DNA of 64,000 nt, taken from positions 1,835,001-1,899,000 of the forward strand of contig NZ_JBGGGT010000002.1 of assembly GCF_041276405.1 (NCBI RefSeq), read 5' to 3'. The DNA comes from Microvirga sp. TS319. GTDB lineage: Bacteria > Pseudomonadota > Alphaproteobacteria > Rhizobiales > Beijerinckiaceae. The notes under the pieces are model-generated. The model was given only the letters and a program-made list of their open reading frames with translations, did no database searches and was not told where the DNA came from. Shown piece by piece: positions 1 through 9,747 of this stretch. The first letter of the stretch is position 1. Each line of letters opens with the position of its first letter. The position numbers were made by a program, and so were the translations under genes.

Positions 1-1
1 C

Positions 2-670
2 CGGGCTATGAAGGGTCACCAGGACGACGTCTCCTCGGTGCAGTTCAAGGGCGATGACAAACTCAAGACGGCCTTCTTCGCCGAGACTACGTCCAAGATC
101 ATCGTGGTTGCGAACAACGGACGCTTCTTCACGCTCGATGCGTCGAAGCTGCCCGGCGGCCGCGGCTTCGGCGATCCGATCCGCCTCATGGTAGATCTGG
201 AGGAGGGCGCCGATTTCATCGCGGCCTTCCCCTACAAGGCGGGCTCGAAACTGCTCGTGGCGGGGTCCGACGGGCGCGGCTTCATCGTACCGGCCGACGA
301 CGTCACGGCGAATACGCGCAAGGGCAAGCAGGTTCTCAATCTCGATGCACCGGCCGTCATGGTGGTCTGCACCGAGGCCGAGGGCGATCACATCGCCATC
401 ATCGGCGAGAACCGGAAGCTCCTGATCTTCCCCGCGAAGCAGCTGCCGGAAATGAGCCGCGGCAAGGGCGTGCGCCTCCAGCGCTACAAGGACGGCGGCG
501 TGTCCGACGCCAAGGTGTTCACCCTGAAGGAAGGCCTCACCTGGAAGGATACTTCAGGCCGCACCTGGACGGTGGCGAAGGAGGATCTGCGCGACTGGCT
601 GGGCGATCGCACCGAGGCCGGACGCCTTCCGCCGAAAGGCTTCCCGAAATCCAACAAGTTCGGGGAATGA
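2..670 (+). CDS. parC: DNA topoisomerase IV subunit A, C-terminal part (5' truncated by window edge)
   Basis: ParC is the DNA-cutting subunit of topoisomerase IV, which decatenates daughter chromosomes with ParE. Only the last ~222 residues are inside the window; the frame is open to the left edge, so the first visible ATG (position 8) is internal. The visible part is the beta-pinwheel C-terminal domain that binds and bends DNA: repeated blades with GRFFTLDASKLPGGRGFGDP, a GSDGRGFIV turn, an NRKLLIFPAKQLPEMSRGKG blade and a final basic tail line up with the end of known ParC proteins rather than GyrA. No catalytic Tyr region is visible. It is followed directly by a strong hairpin terminator. 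ParC versus GyrA is decided by blade spacing and is fairly secure. Confidence 0.88.
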   Translation, partial: RAMKGHQDDVSSVQFKGDDKLKTAFFAETTSKIIVVANNGRFFTLDASKLPGGRGFGDPIRLMVDLEEGADFIAAFPYKAGSKLLVAGSDGRGFIVPADDVTANTRKGKQVLNLDAPAVMVVCTEAEGDHIAIIGENRKLLIFPAKQLPEMSRGKGVRLQRYKDGGVSDAKVFTLKEGLTWKDTSGRTWTVAKEDLRDWLGDRTEAGRLPPKGFPKSNKFGE

Positions 671-674
671 CATG

Positions 675-708
675 AAGGAAAGGCCCGCCGGAAGGCGGGC
701 CTTTCCTT
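675..708. terminator. Bidirectional rho-independent terminator between convergent genes
   Basis: A perfect 15-bp inverted repeat (AAGGAAAGGCCCGCC, loop GGAA, then its complement) starts 4 nt after the parC stop. Its A/T-rich outer arm gives a short T-rich tail on either strand, and its right end reaches the stop codon of the convergent minus-strand regulator, so it can serve both genes. Confidence 0.85.
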
Positions 709-1366
709 ATGGGCCTGTCGCTTCCGGTGCGGCATGCTCCTTGCGGGGTACGATGCGATAAGTGCAGCGGCGGCCACCGTGGAGAAGATGCTCTTCCCGG
801 CGAACGACCGCGCCGGGCCCGAGAACGGCCGAGAAGATGGCGAGTTCGGATCGGCAGAAGCCCTGGCAGGCCGCCGCCGCGATGCAGATCGGGCAATGGT
901 TTTCGATCAGGAGGAAGCTGCCGTCCGCCTCCCGCGACCAGGACGCCATGTAGCCTTCCTGGCTGCGAAGGTCCGCCAAGGCCGCGACCCTTGCCAGCAG
1001 GCTGGCCCTGTCGGCCATCCGGGCACCATAGACCTCGAGGACGTCCCGCTCCCGTCGGGCGATCAGCCGGTCGAGGCCCTCCGGCCCAAAGACATCGGCG
1101 ACGCCGCGAAGGATCTCGACCGTCAGGCCCGCGTGATTGTCGGGAAAGCGCCCGTGTCCCTTGTCCGTGAGCGACCAACGGCGCTTGGGTCTGCCGACCC
1201 CGAGCCTCTCGTCGTCATAGGCCACGAGCCCGGCGGCATGGAGGCGGTCGAGCTGCTGGCGCATGGCGACGGGGGTCGTTCCCAGTGTCTGAGCCAGCGC
1301 GGCAGCCGTCTGAGGCCCGTGGGCCTTCAGCGCATGGAGCAGGCGATCGGAAGGGCGATTGTCCAT
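707..1366 (-). CDS. SufR-like / ArsR-type HTH transcriptional regulator with C-terminal cysteine cluster
   Basis: A 219-residue regulator. Residues ~6-70 form a winged helix (TAAALAQTLGTTPVAMRQQL recognition region, then a basic wing VGRPKRRW). The C-terminal half carries the arrangement Cys158-x2-Cys161-x5-Cys167-x3-Cys171 and a lone Cys201 in RRCTYRI, the layout typical of the COG2345/SufR group, whose best known members bind an Fe-S cluster through such cysteines. It is divergent from an MFS exporter, with ~100 bp between the start codons, so it probably controls that exporter and itself; this is inference from layout. Whether it holds an Fe-S cluster, another metal, or senses thiol oxidation cannot be told from sequence. 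The stop codon sits inside the shared terminator. Confidence 0.8.
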   Translation of the reverse strand: MDNRPSDRLLHALKAHGPQTAAALAQTLGTTPVAMRQQLDRLHAAGLVAYDDERLGVGRPKRRWSLTDKGHGRFPDNHAGLTVEILRGVADVFGPEGLDRLIARRERDVLEVYGARMADRASLLARVAALADLRSQEGYMASWSREADGSFLLIENHCPICIAAAACQGFCRSELAIFSAVLGPGAVVRREEHLLHGGRRCTYRIVPRKEHAAPEATGP

Positions 1367-1405
1367 GCTCGTAGCTTAATGCGATCGTCGAATAAAACAA
1401 GCAAT

Positions 1406-1437
1406 GACTTTCTAAATAGACTTGGCTAAAGAAAGTC
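1406..1437. promoter_or_regulatory. Candidate operator dyad between divergent regulator and MFS gene
   Basis: An inverted repeat GACTTTCT (1406-1413) ... AGAAAGTC (1430-1437) with a 16-nt A/T-rich spacer lies in the only intergenic space between the cysteine-rich regulator and the exporter. The region is markedly richer in A+T than its surroundings. It is the best candidate for the regulator's binding site; no binding evidence is available. Confidence 0.4.
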
Positions 1438-1468
1438 TTCCCTTTTCGAATCGCCGGATGCCCGCGCC

Positions 1469-2872
1469 ATGGACGAAGTCAGAGACGGTCGGCCGCCCGC
1501 CGCTCTTTTCCCGAACGCCCTGGTGCTCATGCTGACGCTCTGCCTGGGGGAAGGGATTTACGCGCTCAACAGCTTCCTCGTCTCCACGTCCCTGCCTTCG
1601 GCCGTGATCGAACTCGGCGGCGCCGCCCTCATCGGCTGGGCCTTCACGGTCTATCTGGTGGCCGCCATCGTCGGGGGCGCCTCGGCCGGTTTCCTCAAGG
1701 CCCGGCTGGGTGCCCGTCGACTGCTCATCTGGCCGGCCATCGTCTTTCTGGCAGGCACGCTCCTGGCGAGCGAAGCATCCTCCATGATCACGGTCCTCGT
1801 CGGCAGAACGCTGCAAGGGCTCGGAGAGGGGATCATCGCGGCAGCCTGCTACGTTCTCGTGGCGGAGTTCCTGCCGCCGCGGCTGGTGCCGCGGTTCTTC
1901 GGCCTGATCGCGGTGACATGGGCGGGATGCGCCTTCGGCGGCCCGCTCCTGGCCGGCTTCGTCACGGAGACCTGGTCGTGGCGTGCCGCTTTTCTCATGA
2001 ACGTCCCTCTCATTCTGATCTTCATGGGGCTCGTCCTCGCGATCATTCCGCCAGGTCGGGGCGGTGCCGCAAAGGGAATGCCGCCGCTCGGACGTCTTGC
2101 CGCAATCGCGGCCGGCATCATGCTGATCGCCGTCGCGGGGCTACAGTCGCAATGGTGGCTGACGGCGGGACTCGTGGGCTTGGCCATCGCCATGCTGGCC
2201 GGCATCGTCCTTCTCGACAAGCGCAGCCGCTACCGTCTGTTTCCAAGCGACGCCTTCTCGCTGGCCTCGACGGTAGGGGCTGGGTTGTGGGTCGCGCTGC
2301 TGATGCCGGTAGCGCAGGCATCCACCTCTGTGTACCTGCCTTTGTCCCTTCAGCGGCTCTGGGACTATAGTCCGACCGAGGCGGGCTTCGTGTCCGCTCT
2401 CATGGCGCTGTCCTGGTCGGCGGCGGCATTCGCCGTGTCATTCGTGAGCCGCGCGCCTTGGCCCCGGCGGCTCGTCCGGTCGGGGCCGCTGCTTCTGGTT
2501 CTGGGGCTTGCGGGCGCGGCCCTCGCCCTTCTGTCCGAGCTGCCATGGGTTCTGATCGGAGCCCAGATCGCCATCGGTTGCGGATTCGGCATCAGCTGGG
2601 CGTTTCTCAGCCAAGCGATCATGACGTCCGCCCGTCCGGGAGAACAGGATCTCGCCTCCGGTCTGGTGCCTACGACGCAATCCGCCGGATACGCCATCGG
2701 GGCCGCGACAGCCGGGATCATCGCCCAGGCAGCCGGGTTCGACGGCGACCTCGCGCCGGAGATCCTTGCTCCCGCGATGGTTGCGGTCTTCTCGGCGAGC
2801 GCCGTCATGGCCGTCGGCGCATGGCTGGTGAGCCTCCGGGTCGCGGCCACTTCGACGGAAGGCACAGCCTGA
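1469..2872 (+). CDS. MFS transporter, DHA2-like multidrug exporter
   Basis: A 467-residue inner-membrane protein with about 14 hydrophobic segments, the size and layout of drug:H+ antiporters of the 14-span type. The first half shows a motif-A-like loop (GFLKARLGARRLL) and a motif-C-like glycine-rich helix (GCAFGGPLLAGFVTETWSWR). The C-terminal half is less typical but keeps the helix pattern, and a central hydrophilic loop is short. Divergent from the SufR-like regulator, which probably controls it. The ATG at 1469 has no clear Shine-Dalgarno sequence, so the start could be slightly different. Substrate cannot be predicted; export of a toxic or redox-active compound would fit the regulator type, but this is inference. 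Confidence 0.82.
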   Translation: MDEVRDGRPPAALFPNALVLMLTLCLGEGIYALNSFLVSTSLPSAVIELGGAALIGWAFTVYLVAAIVGGASAGFLKARLGARRLLIWPAIVFLAGTLLASEASSMITVLVGRTLQGLGEGIIAAACYVLVAEFLPPRLVPRFFGLIAVTWAGCAFGGPLLAGFVTETWSWRAAFLMNVPLILIFMGLVLAIIPPGRGGAAKGMPPLGRLAAIAAGIMLIAVAGLQSQWWLTAGLVGLAIAMLAGIVLLDKRSRYRLFPSDAFSLASTVGAGLWVALLMPVAQASTSVYLPLSLQRLWDYSPTEAGFVSALMALSWSAAAFAVSFVSRAPWPRRLVRSGPLLLVLGLAGAALALLSELPWVLIGAQIAIGCGFGISWAFLSQAIMTSARPGEQDLASGLVPTTQSAGYAIGAATAGIIAQAAGFDGDLAPEILAPAMVAVFSASAVMAVGAWLVSLRVAATSTEGTA

Positions 2873-2895
2873 TCGGGCACGTGACGACGGTAAGC

Positions 2896-3570
2896 TCAAC
2901 CCGCCGTTCCGCCCGTCGTCTCGGTCGGGTTCTGCATCTCGGGTGGCACCGGACCGCGCTCGCCCGCGCCGTTCTCCAACTTGGCGGCGATCTCCGCTAC
3001 GTGGCGTCCCTGGAAGCGTGCGCCGCCCAGTTCGTTCTCGCTCGGCTGGCGTGATCCGTCGCCGCCCGCGAGCGTCGTCGCCCCGTAGGGAGTGCCGCCG
3101 GAGATTTCGTCCATCTTCGTTTGCCCGGGATAGGAATAGGGCAGGCCGACGATGATCATGCCGTGATGGAGCAGGGTGGTGTGAAACGACGTGATGGTCG
3201 TCTCCTGGCCGCCATGCTGGGTCGCCGTCGATGCGAACACGCTGCCGACCTTGCCGATCAGCGCGCCTTTCACCCACAGGCCGCCGGTCTGATCGAGGAA
3301 GTTGCGCATCTGCGCCGCCATGTTGCCGTAGCGGGTCGGTGTGCCGAAGATGATCGCGTCGTAATCGGCGAGTTCGTTCGGGTCCGCGATGGGGGCGTCC
3401 TGGTCGGTCTTCATGCCGGATGCGCGCGCGATCTCGCCCGGCACGAGTTCGGGAACGCGCTTGACGGTGACCTCGGTCCCAGCGACCGAGCGCGCGCCTT
3501 CCGCAATGGCCCGGGCCATCGTTTCGATATGCCCATAGGATGAGTAGTAGAGAACGAGAATCTTGGCCAT
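2896..3570 (-). CDS. wrbA: NAD(P)H:quinone oxidoreductase, WrbA type
   Basis: Flavodoxin-like FMN enzyme that reduces quinones by two electrons, avoiding semiquinone radicals. Evidence: the N-terminal phosphate-binding loop after beta-1 ([16 protein letters not shown]), the [20 protein letters not shown] segment, and [18 protein letters not shown], all hallmarks of WrbA. It is 224 residues, about 25 longer than typical WrbA; the extra residues are a Pro/Glu/Thr-rich C-terminal tail ([18 protein letters not shown]) that looks disordered. The start is supported by GAAGGG upstream. Convergent with the MFS gene (23 nt between stops). Confidence 0.93.
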   Translation of the reverse strand: MAKILVLYYSSYGHIETMARAIAEGARSVAGTEVTVKRVPELVPGEIARASGMKTDQDAPIADPNELADYDAIIFGTPTRYGNMAAQMRNFLDQTGGLWVKGALIGKVGSVFASTATQHGGQETTITSFHTTLLHHGMIIVGLPYSYPGQTKMDEISGGTPYGATTLAGGDGSRQPSENELGGARFQGRHVAEIAAKLENGAGERGPVPPEMQNPTETTGGTAG

Positions 3571-3663
3571 CGCGTATCCCTTCGCATCCGAAAGTCACGC
3601 AGGAACGAGTGGCCGACGCGCGTTGTTCCGGACCGGGGGGCTAGGGATTCGATCGGAACACGG

Positions 3664-4446
3664 TCATCCCACCCGCACCCAGCCGTGGGCGCCGAGGCGC
3701 TCCTGGGGGGTGAAGCGGGCCTTGTAGCCCATCTTCTTCGAACCCTCGACCCAGTAGCCGAGATAGAGATACGGCAATCCCTTCGCCCTGGCGCGCCGGA
3801 TGTGGTCGAGGATCATGAAGGTGCCGAGGCTGCGGTCCTGACGGTCCGGATCGTAGAAGGAATAGACCATCGACAGGCCGTCGCTCATCACGTCGGTGAG
3901 GGCGACCGCGATGAGGTCGCCCTCACCGCGCCCGGTGATGCCACTGTCGATTCCGCGGCGGCGGTATTCGATCAGCAGCGTGTCCACGTGGCTGTCCTCG
4001 ACCATCATGGAATAGTCGAGCACCGACATGTCGGCCATGCCGCCATCGGCATGACGGGCATCGACGTAGCGGCGGAAGAGCGCATATTGCTCCGAACTCG
4101 GCCGGTTCGGGATCTCGTTGCCGATCAGGTCGGCGTTGTTCCTGAGCACGCGTTTCAGATTGCCCGAGGGCTCGAATTCGCCCGTGAGGACGCGGACGGA
4201 CACGCAGGCTCTGCAGGTGTCGCAGGCCGGACGGTAGGCGATCGTCTGCGAGCGGCGGAAGCCTCCCTGAGTGAGGATCTCGTTCAGCTCGCGACCGCGC
4301 CGGCCCACGATATGCGTGAAGACTTTCCGTTCCTCCTTGCCCGGCAGGTAAGGGCAGACGGACGGGGAGGTCAGATAGAATTGCGGGGCGTCGCGGGAGT
4401 GACTCGTCAAGCCGGAAAGCCTTGTGGAGAAACCTTGAGCGCTCAA
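3664..4446 (-). CDS. bpt: Aspartate/glutamate leucyltransferase (N-end rule, arginyltransferase family)
   Basis: Transfers leucine from Leu-tRNA to proteins with N-terminal Asp or Glu, marking them for ClpS/ClpAP degradation. The sequence has the family pattern from start to end: [39 protein letters not shown] with the CDTCRAC cysteines, and [14 protein letters not shown] ... [20 protein letters not shown] near the end. The longest frame starts at a TTG (4446) preceded by GGAG; an in-frame TTG at 4410 gives a start ([11 protein letters not shown]) that looks more like other family members, so the start is uncertain by 12 codons. Last gene of a probable minus-strand run livH-like, ilvA, RDD, bpt. 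Confidence 0.92.
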   Translation of the reverse strand: MSAQGFSTRLSGLTSHSRDAPQFYLTSPSVCPYLPGKEERKVFTHIVGRRGRELNEILTQGGFRRSQTIAYRPACDTCRACVSVRVLTGEFEPSGNLKRVLRNNADLIGNEIPNRPSSEQYALFRRYVDARHADGGMADMSVLDYSMMVEDSHVDTLLIEYRRRGIDSGITGRGEGDLIAVALTDVMSDGLSMVYSFYDPDRQDRSLGTFMILDHIRRARAKGLPYLYLGYWVEGSKKMGYKARFTPQERLGAHGWVRVG

Positions 4447-4512
4447 TCAACGCTCCAAGGATAACATTGGTGCCCGCCCCGTCCAGGAAAAGAGAGCAGG
4501 TGTCGCAGCCCG

Positions 4513-4998
4513 CTATTCGCTGCGGACGATCATCATGCCCGTGAGCAGGTCGCGGATGAAGCGTCCGTCGTTGCGGATGAAGCCGACCAGCACGTCGCAG
4601 GCCCAGAGCAGGAAGGTCGAGATGGCGACGTAGAAGAAGAGCGCATGCACGGCGGCCGCGAGCATCGAGACCCGGCGGCCCGTGGACGGGTCGATCACGC
4701 GCAGGCCCATGCTGCGCATGCCGACGGTCGCCTGATTGGGGCCGCCGATGGTCACCGCGTTGTAGACGATGAAGATAAGCGCCGTGAGGGGCAGGGCGAA
4801 GAACAGGCCCCAGCCGAGCCCCAGGGTGATGAGGCCGAGAAAGAAGATGCCGATGGAAATCAGCACAACCCAGAGCGCGATGACGAGCAGGTCGATGAGA
4901 TAGGCCCAGAACCGGCGCGCGATCACGCCGTCCGTCAGGCGGCTATCCGCCGGGAACGTGTTGTAGTCGATGGTCGGCGGGTAGGGCCGATTGACCAT
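4513..4998 (-). CDS. RDD family integral membrane protein
   Basis: A 161-residue membrane protein. The RDD signature is visible as RRFWAYLIDLLVIALW (the Arg and Asp residues that name the domain), followed by a second long hydrophobic span, then TVGMRSMGLRVIDPSTGRR and a third span, ending FIRDLLTGMMIV. Function of the family is mostly unknown; some members are proposed ion exchangers. Start supported by GAGGAA 6 nt upstream. It begins 9 nt after the ilvA stop and precedes bpt by 66 nt; the RDD-bpt neighbourhood suggests co-transcription, not a shared function. Confidence 0.85.
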   Translation of the reverse strand: MVNRPYPPTIDYNTFPADSRLTDGVIARRFWAYLIDLLVIALWVVLISIGIFFLGLITLGLGWGLFFALPLTALIFIVYNAVTIGGPNQATVGMRSMGLRVIDPSTGRRVSMLAAAVHALFFYVAISTFLLWACDVLVGFIRNDGRFIRDLLTGMMIVRSE

Positions 4999-5007
4999 GT
5001 TGCTTCC

Positions 5008-6270
5008 TCAATAGGCGGTCTCGGACAGGCCGCGCGAGTCGATCCGTCGCGGTGCGAGGCCCTCCGCCTTGAGGGCCTCGAATACCTCCAATGTATGTTG
5101 TCTGTCGCGAGTTTCGATAGTGATGTCGATGGAAACGCCTTTGGCGGGCACGTCGAGGAAGAGGCGGCCGTGGGAGACTTCGAGGATGTTGGCGCCCAGG
5201 TTCCCGAGAAGGCTCGCCACACGTCCCAGGAGTCCGGGCCTGTCGTGGGACGTGATCCGGAAGGAGGCGATCCTGTCGTCCCGCTCCAGTTCGCGCACCA
5301 TGACCGAGGCGAGGATACGGGCATCGATATTACCGCCGCAGAGCACCAGGCCGACCCGCTTGCCTTCGAAGCGCTCGGGCTCGGCCAGCATGGCGGCGAG
5401 CCCCGCCGCGCCCGCGCCCTCGGCCATGGTCCGCTGCAGGGTGGCATAGGCGTTCACTGCGCGCTCGATCAGCGGTTCCTCGACAAGGATGATGTCCGGG
5501 ACGAGATCCCGCACGATCGGCAGCGGCAATTGGCCCACGGTCTTGACCGCGATGCCTTCCGCCAGCGTCGCGCCGCCGATGGGACGCTCCTCGCCGCGGA
5601 TCGCATTCGTGAAGGACGGGTAGAGGGCCGCCTCGACGCCGATGATCTCGATGGAGGGCTTCAGGGCCTTCGCGGCGACGGCGATTCCCGAGATCAGGCC
5701 GCCGCCCCCGATGGGCACGACGATCTGGTCGAGATCGGGCGCATCGGCCAGCATTTCCATCGCGATGGTGCCCTGACCCGCCATGACCTTCGGATCGTCG
5801 TAGGGATGGACGAAGACGAGCCCCTCGGCCTCGGCGATCTCGCGCGCCTTGGCGGCGGACTCGTAGAGCGTCTCGCCGAACAGCACCACGCGCGCGCCGT
5901 AGGAGCGGGTATTCTCTGCCTTCACCAGGGGAGCGCTCTCCGGCATGACGATGACGGCCGGGATGCCGAAGCGCCGGGCGTGGTAGGCCACGGCCTGGGC
6001 ATGGTTGCCCGCCGACATGGCGATGACGCCGCGGCGGCGCTCCTCGGGCGCCAGGCTCTCCAGCTTGTTGACCGCGCCGCGCTCCTTGAAGGAGCCGGTG
6101 GGCTGCATGTTCTCGTGCTTGACGCAGACATTCGCGCCCGTGATCTGGGAAAGGCGGGGCGCAGGCACCAGAGGCGTGCGCAGAACCTGGCCCCGAACGG
6201 TGTCGGCTGCGCGCTCCACGTCCTGCAGGGTGATGGCATAATCGGCCACGGCTTCCTCCGGTTTTCCCAT
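5008..6270 (-). CDS. ilvA: Threonine ammonia-lyase (threonine dehydratase) with C-terminal ACT domain
   Basis: PLP enzyme converting threonine to 2-oxobutanoate and ammonia, the first committed step to isoleucine. The PLP-lysine motif PTGSFKERGA gives Lys62; the phosphate-binding glycine loop is PIGGGGLISG; the later CGGNIDARIL motif is also present. Residues ~335-415 form a single ACT domain (SFRITSHDRPGLLGRVASLL), giving a 420-residue protein like the short IlvA/TdcB-with-ACT form, rather than the 500-residue E. coli IlvA. Start ATG at 6270 has AAGGA 7 nt upstream; a long open frame continues above it but is the antisense-like overlap of the next gene. Operon partners lie on both sides with short gaps. 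Confidence 0.93.
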   Translation of the reverse strand: MGKPEEAVADYAITLQDVERAADTVRGQVLRTPLVPAPRLSQITGANVCVKHENMQPTGSFKERGAVNKLESLAPEERRRGVIAMSAGNHAQAVAYHARRFGIPAVIVMPESAPLVKAENTRSYGARVVLFGETLYESAAKAREIAEAEGLVFVHPYDDPKVMAGQGTIAMEMLADAPDLDQIVVPIGGGGLISGIAVAAKALKPSIEIIGVEAALYPSFTNAIRGEERPIGGATLAEGIAVKTVGQLPLPIVRDLVPDIILVEEPLIERAVNAYATLQRTMAEGAGAAGLAAMLAEPERFEGKRVGLVLCGGNIDARILASVMVRELERDDRIASFRITSHDRPGLLGRVASLLGNLGANILEVSHGRLFLDVPAKGVSIDITIETRDRQHTLEVFEALKAEGLAPRRIDSRGLSETAY

Positions 6271-6296
6271 GATATCATCCTTAGGCGGAATCTTCC

Positions 6297-7628
6297 TTAG
6301 ACAGTTCTCGGCGTCGTGTCCTGAAAGCCCAGCAATCCGCCGGGCCGGAAGATCAGAAAGACGACGAGCGCCGCATAGAGAGCGATATCCCGTCCCTCGA
6401 TCGGCAGATAAGCCGACCAGACGGTTTCGAACAATCCGATGACGAAACCGCCGAGCAGCGCCCCCGGCACCGAGCCGATGCCGCCGATCACCGCGCCGAT
6501 CAGGGCCTTCAGGCCATACTGAAACCCGCCCGCAAAGCCCAGGCCCCCGTACTGCACGACGATCAGCATGCCCGAGAGGCCCGCCATGGCTCCCGCAAGG
6601 GCGAGCGTCTGCGTCAGGAGGCGCGAGCCGTCGACGCCCATGATCGCCGCCGCGCGGGCGTCGTCCGCGACGGCCCGCCACGCCCGTCCGAAGGCCGTCG
6701 CCTTCATCAGCCACAAGAGCCCGAGCGCGGCGATCAGCCCGGTCCCGGCCGTCATGACGCTGATGGGCGTGAGGCTGACCAGGAAGCTCCCCGCCCGGGC
6801 CAGGGGCCACGCATCGGCCCAGATGGGGGGCAGCCAGATCGTTACCGGGCTCTGGACGAGGCGCAGATATTCCATCAGGGCGAGCGAGAGGCCGACCGTC
6901 GCGATGAGGCTCGGTTGGGAGCTGGCCGTGGTGATGCGGCCGATTGTGAAATATCCGCCGACGGCGCTGTGCATCGCGCCCGCGAAGACGGCGCCCGCGA
7001 GACCCGCCGCGAGTCCCAGAAGCGGGGAGTTCAAGCCCGACACGATGACCAGGGCCGCTCCCGTGACGGTGGCGGCCGATCCCACGGCCGCGAGTTCCCC
7101 GAAGGCCAGGTTGACGCGCCCGCTCAGACCGAAGACCAGCGCGAAGGCCACGGACAGAAGGGCGTAGATCGCCGTACGCGGGAGGCTCACCAGAATCTGC
7201 TGCAGCCAATAGGCTAATCCGGCCGGAAGCTCGATCAACGCCGCGTCCGGCGGGCTGCCCGGATCCGCCGCGATGCCCTCGGGCGTTTCGAGATAATAGT
7301 GCTTGAGCATGTAGAGGCTCGCGCCCGAGATCGGGCCTTCCTCGGTGGCGAGCCCGGTCAGCTCGGACTTGTCGAGGGACAGGCCCTCGGCCGCGAAGGT
7401 GCAGACGACATAGCGGTCGAGCGGGGGATGGTCCGGCGATTCGGCCGAGTAGAGCACCGTCAGGCTTCGCGGTGCCGGGCCTTCCTGGATGCGCTGGACT
7501 GTGATCGACGCGCCTGGATTAAGGGCCGGCAGGGTGGACCGGCATATGCGCGCCTGATCCGCGTCGATGGACAGGCCGCAGGCACTCAGCAGGGCAAAGG
7601 GGACGATAAGGACCAGATTTCGGAACAT
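6297..7628 (-). CDS. Branched-chain amino acid ABC permease (LivH family) with N-terminal lipoprotein-like domain
   Basis: A 443-residue two-part protein. Residues 1-17 look like a lipoprotein signal ending in the lipobox LLSAC (Cys17); residues ~18-130 are a soluble, presumably periplasmic segment with two cysteines (29 and 76); residues ~131-443 are a LivH-type permease with about eight spans, including FGLSGRVNLAFGELAAVGSA, a coupling-helix region (FGRAWRAVADDARAAAIMGV) and a final GLLG.. end. LivH proteins are usually ~290 residues with no such front end. No LivM, LivG, LivF or LivK gene is next to it. The longest frame begins at 7670; ATG 7628 is chosen because it starts the signal sequence and has AGGA 9 nt upstream. 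Followed 26 nt later by ilvA, which fits a branched-chain amino acid link. Confidence 0.8.
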   Translation of the reverse strand: MFRNLVLIVPFALLSACGLSIDADQARICRSTLPALNPGASITVQRIQEGPAPRSLTVLYSAESPDHPPLDRYVVCTFAAEGLSLDKSELTGLATEEGPISGASLYMLKHYYLETPEGIAADPGSPPDAALIELPAGLAYWLQQILVSLPRTAIYALLSVAFALVFGLSGRVNLAFGELAAVGSAATVTGAALVIVSGLNSPLLGLAAGLAGAVFAGAMHSAVGGYFTIGRITTASSQPSLIATVGLSLALMEYLRLVQSPVTIWLPPIWADAWPLARAGSFLVSLTPISVMTAGTGLIAALGLLWLMKATAFGRAWRAVADDARAAAIMGVDGSRLLTQTLALAGAMAGLSGMLIVVQYGGLGFAGGFQYGLKALIGAVIGGIGSVPGALLGGFVIGLFETVWSAYLPIEGRDIALYAALVVFLIFRPGGLLGFQDTTPRTV

Positions 7629-7750
7629 GCCCTTGGTCCTGTGCAGCTCTGAATATTGCGTGGACACCAAAGGTTTCAGCTTCTTGCTTTGCTCAGATGC
7701 GCCAGTTTAGCTATGTTGTATCGAAGCCGCGAGCCGCACAGAGAGGGCCG

Positions 7751-8470
7751 ATGAATCCGAAATGTGTAGCTTTCGTGCGGCTGATTGCAATCTCTTTTAC
7801 GTTCTGGGTTTTTTCCGCTGAAGCCCGATCCCAGGAGGCATGGGTGGACCCCTGGCTTGAAAACTCCCAGGTTCCAGCGATCGCCGCCAAGGCACCTGGA
7901 TTCAACCATGGGACGAGCCTCTGCTCAATTCACGCATACTTGCGGAAGCTGAATCCCAGAGGGGCCAACCTCAGAGCAGGCCCGGGACGGAATTTTCTCA
8001 TCGTGGCGCGAATAGCCGGAGCCAACCCGGAAGATGACATGCAGCCAGAGTTTCAGGTGATCGGCGCGCGAAACGGCTGGCTAATGATCCACGATCCCCA
8101 CTGGGCGGAGTATGGTGCCGACAATCCGCAGGTGCTTTACAAGGGATCCGCCTGGGTTGCCCCGGGTCTAATCGCATTCGACATGGAGGGCTACACGCTC
8201 TTTTCCAAGCCAAGGATCGGGGCAGCCGTCCTTCTCGCGCTCAAAGGTCCCGAGGAGGAATGGACCGGCGCCAACGTCAGAGTCGAGCAGGTGCATGGCT
8301 GCAGCGGAGGCTTCCTCGACATCACCGTCAGGAAGAAGGATGGAACGAGGAGCCGTGGGTGGTTCGCCGCCATCTGTGGCAATCAGGGGACTACATGCTC
8401 GTTCGGCAATGAGCCGCTTATGATCGAGGAACGCAGGGGAAAACTCATCAGCGCGACAGACCCGGAGTGA
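7751..8470 (+). CDS. Secreted SH3-domain protein
   Basis: A 239-residue protein with a Sec-type signal peptide (basic start, then the FVRLIAISFTFWVF core and a site near AEARSQEA). A bacterial SH3b-like motif follows: GANLRAGPGRNFLIVARI, then VIGARNGWLMIHDP. A second half with GSAWVAPGLIAF resembles another SH3-like strand set. Four cysteines in the mature part could form disulfides in the periplasm. The start at 7751 (GAGAGGG just upstream) is preferred over the longer frame at 7697, because the extra residues would spoil the signal peptide. Divergent from the LivH-fusion gene. Such proteins often bind peptidoglycan or peptides; no specific role can be assigned. Confidence 0.7.
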   Translation: MNPKCVAFVRLIAISFTFWVFSAEARSQEAWVDPWLENSQVPAIAAKAPGFNHGTSLCSIHAYLRKLNPRGANLRAGPGRNFLIVARIAGANPEDDMQPEFQVIGARNGWLMIHDPHWAEYGADNPQVLYKGSAWVAPGLIAFDMEGYTLFSKPRIGAAVLLALKGPEEEWTGANVRVEQVHGCSGGFLDITVRKKDGTRSRGWFAAICGNQGTTCSFGNEPLMIEERRGKLISATDPE

Positions 8471-8501
8471 CAGGTCTGTCGTACCGATTGTGAGAGCGCG
8501 G

Positions 8502-9602
<1,101 letters not shown>

Positions 9603-9747
9603 TTAAATCGCTCTAAAAAAGGGCTCGGCGTCGCATTCGGAACATTCCTGAGGGAAAACAGACAGGGCTGCCATGCATTGACGGTAACCTTGGGCGCTGT
9701 TTAATCGCCAGGATGGGCATTCGGGCCGAAGCAGGGAAAGGCGCTCC

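Noticed and set aside
5008..7209. 733-residue single gene joining ilvA with upstream sequence
   Set aside because: The part upstream of 6270 is an off-frame reading of the LivH-type gene; a clear ribosome binding site and family start define ilvA.
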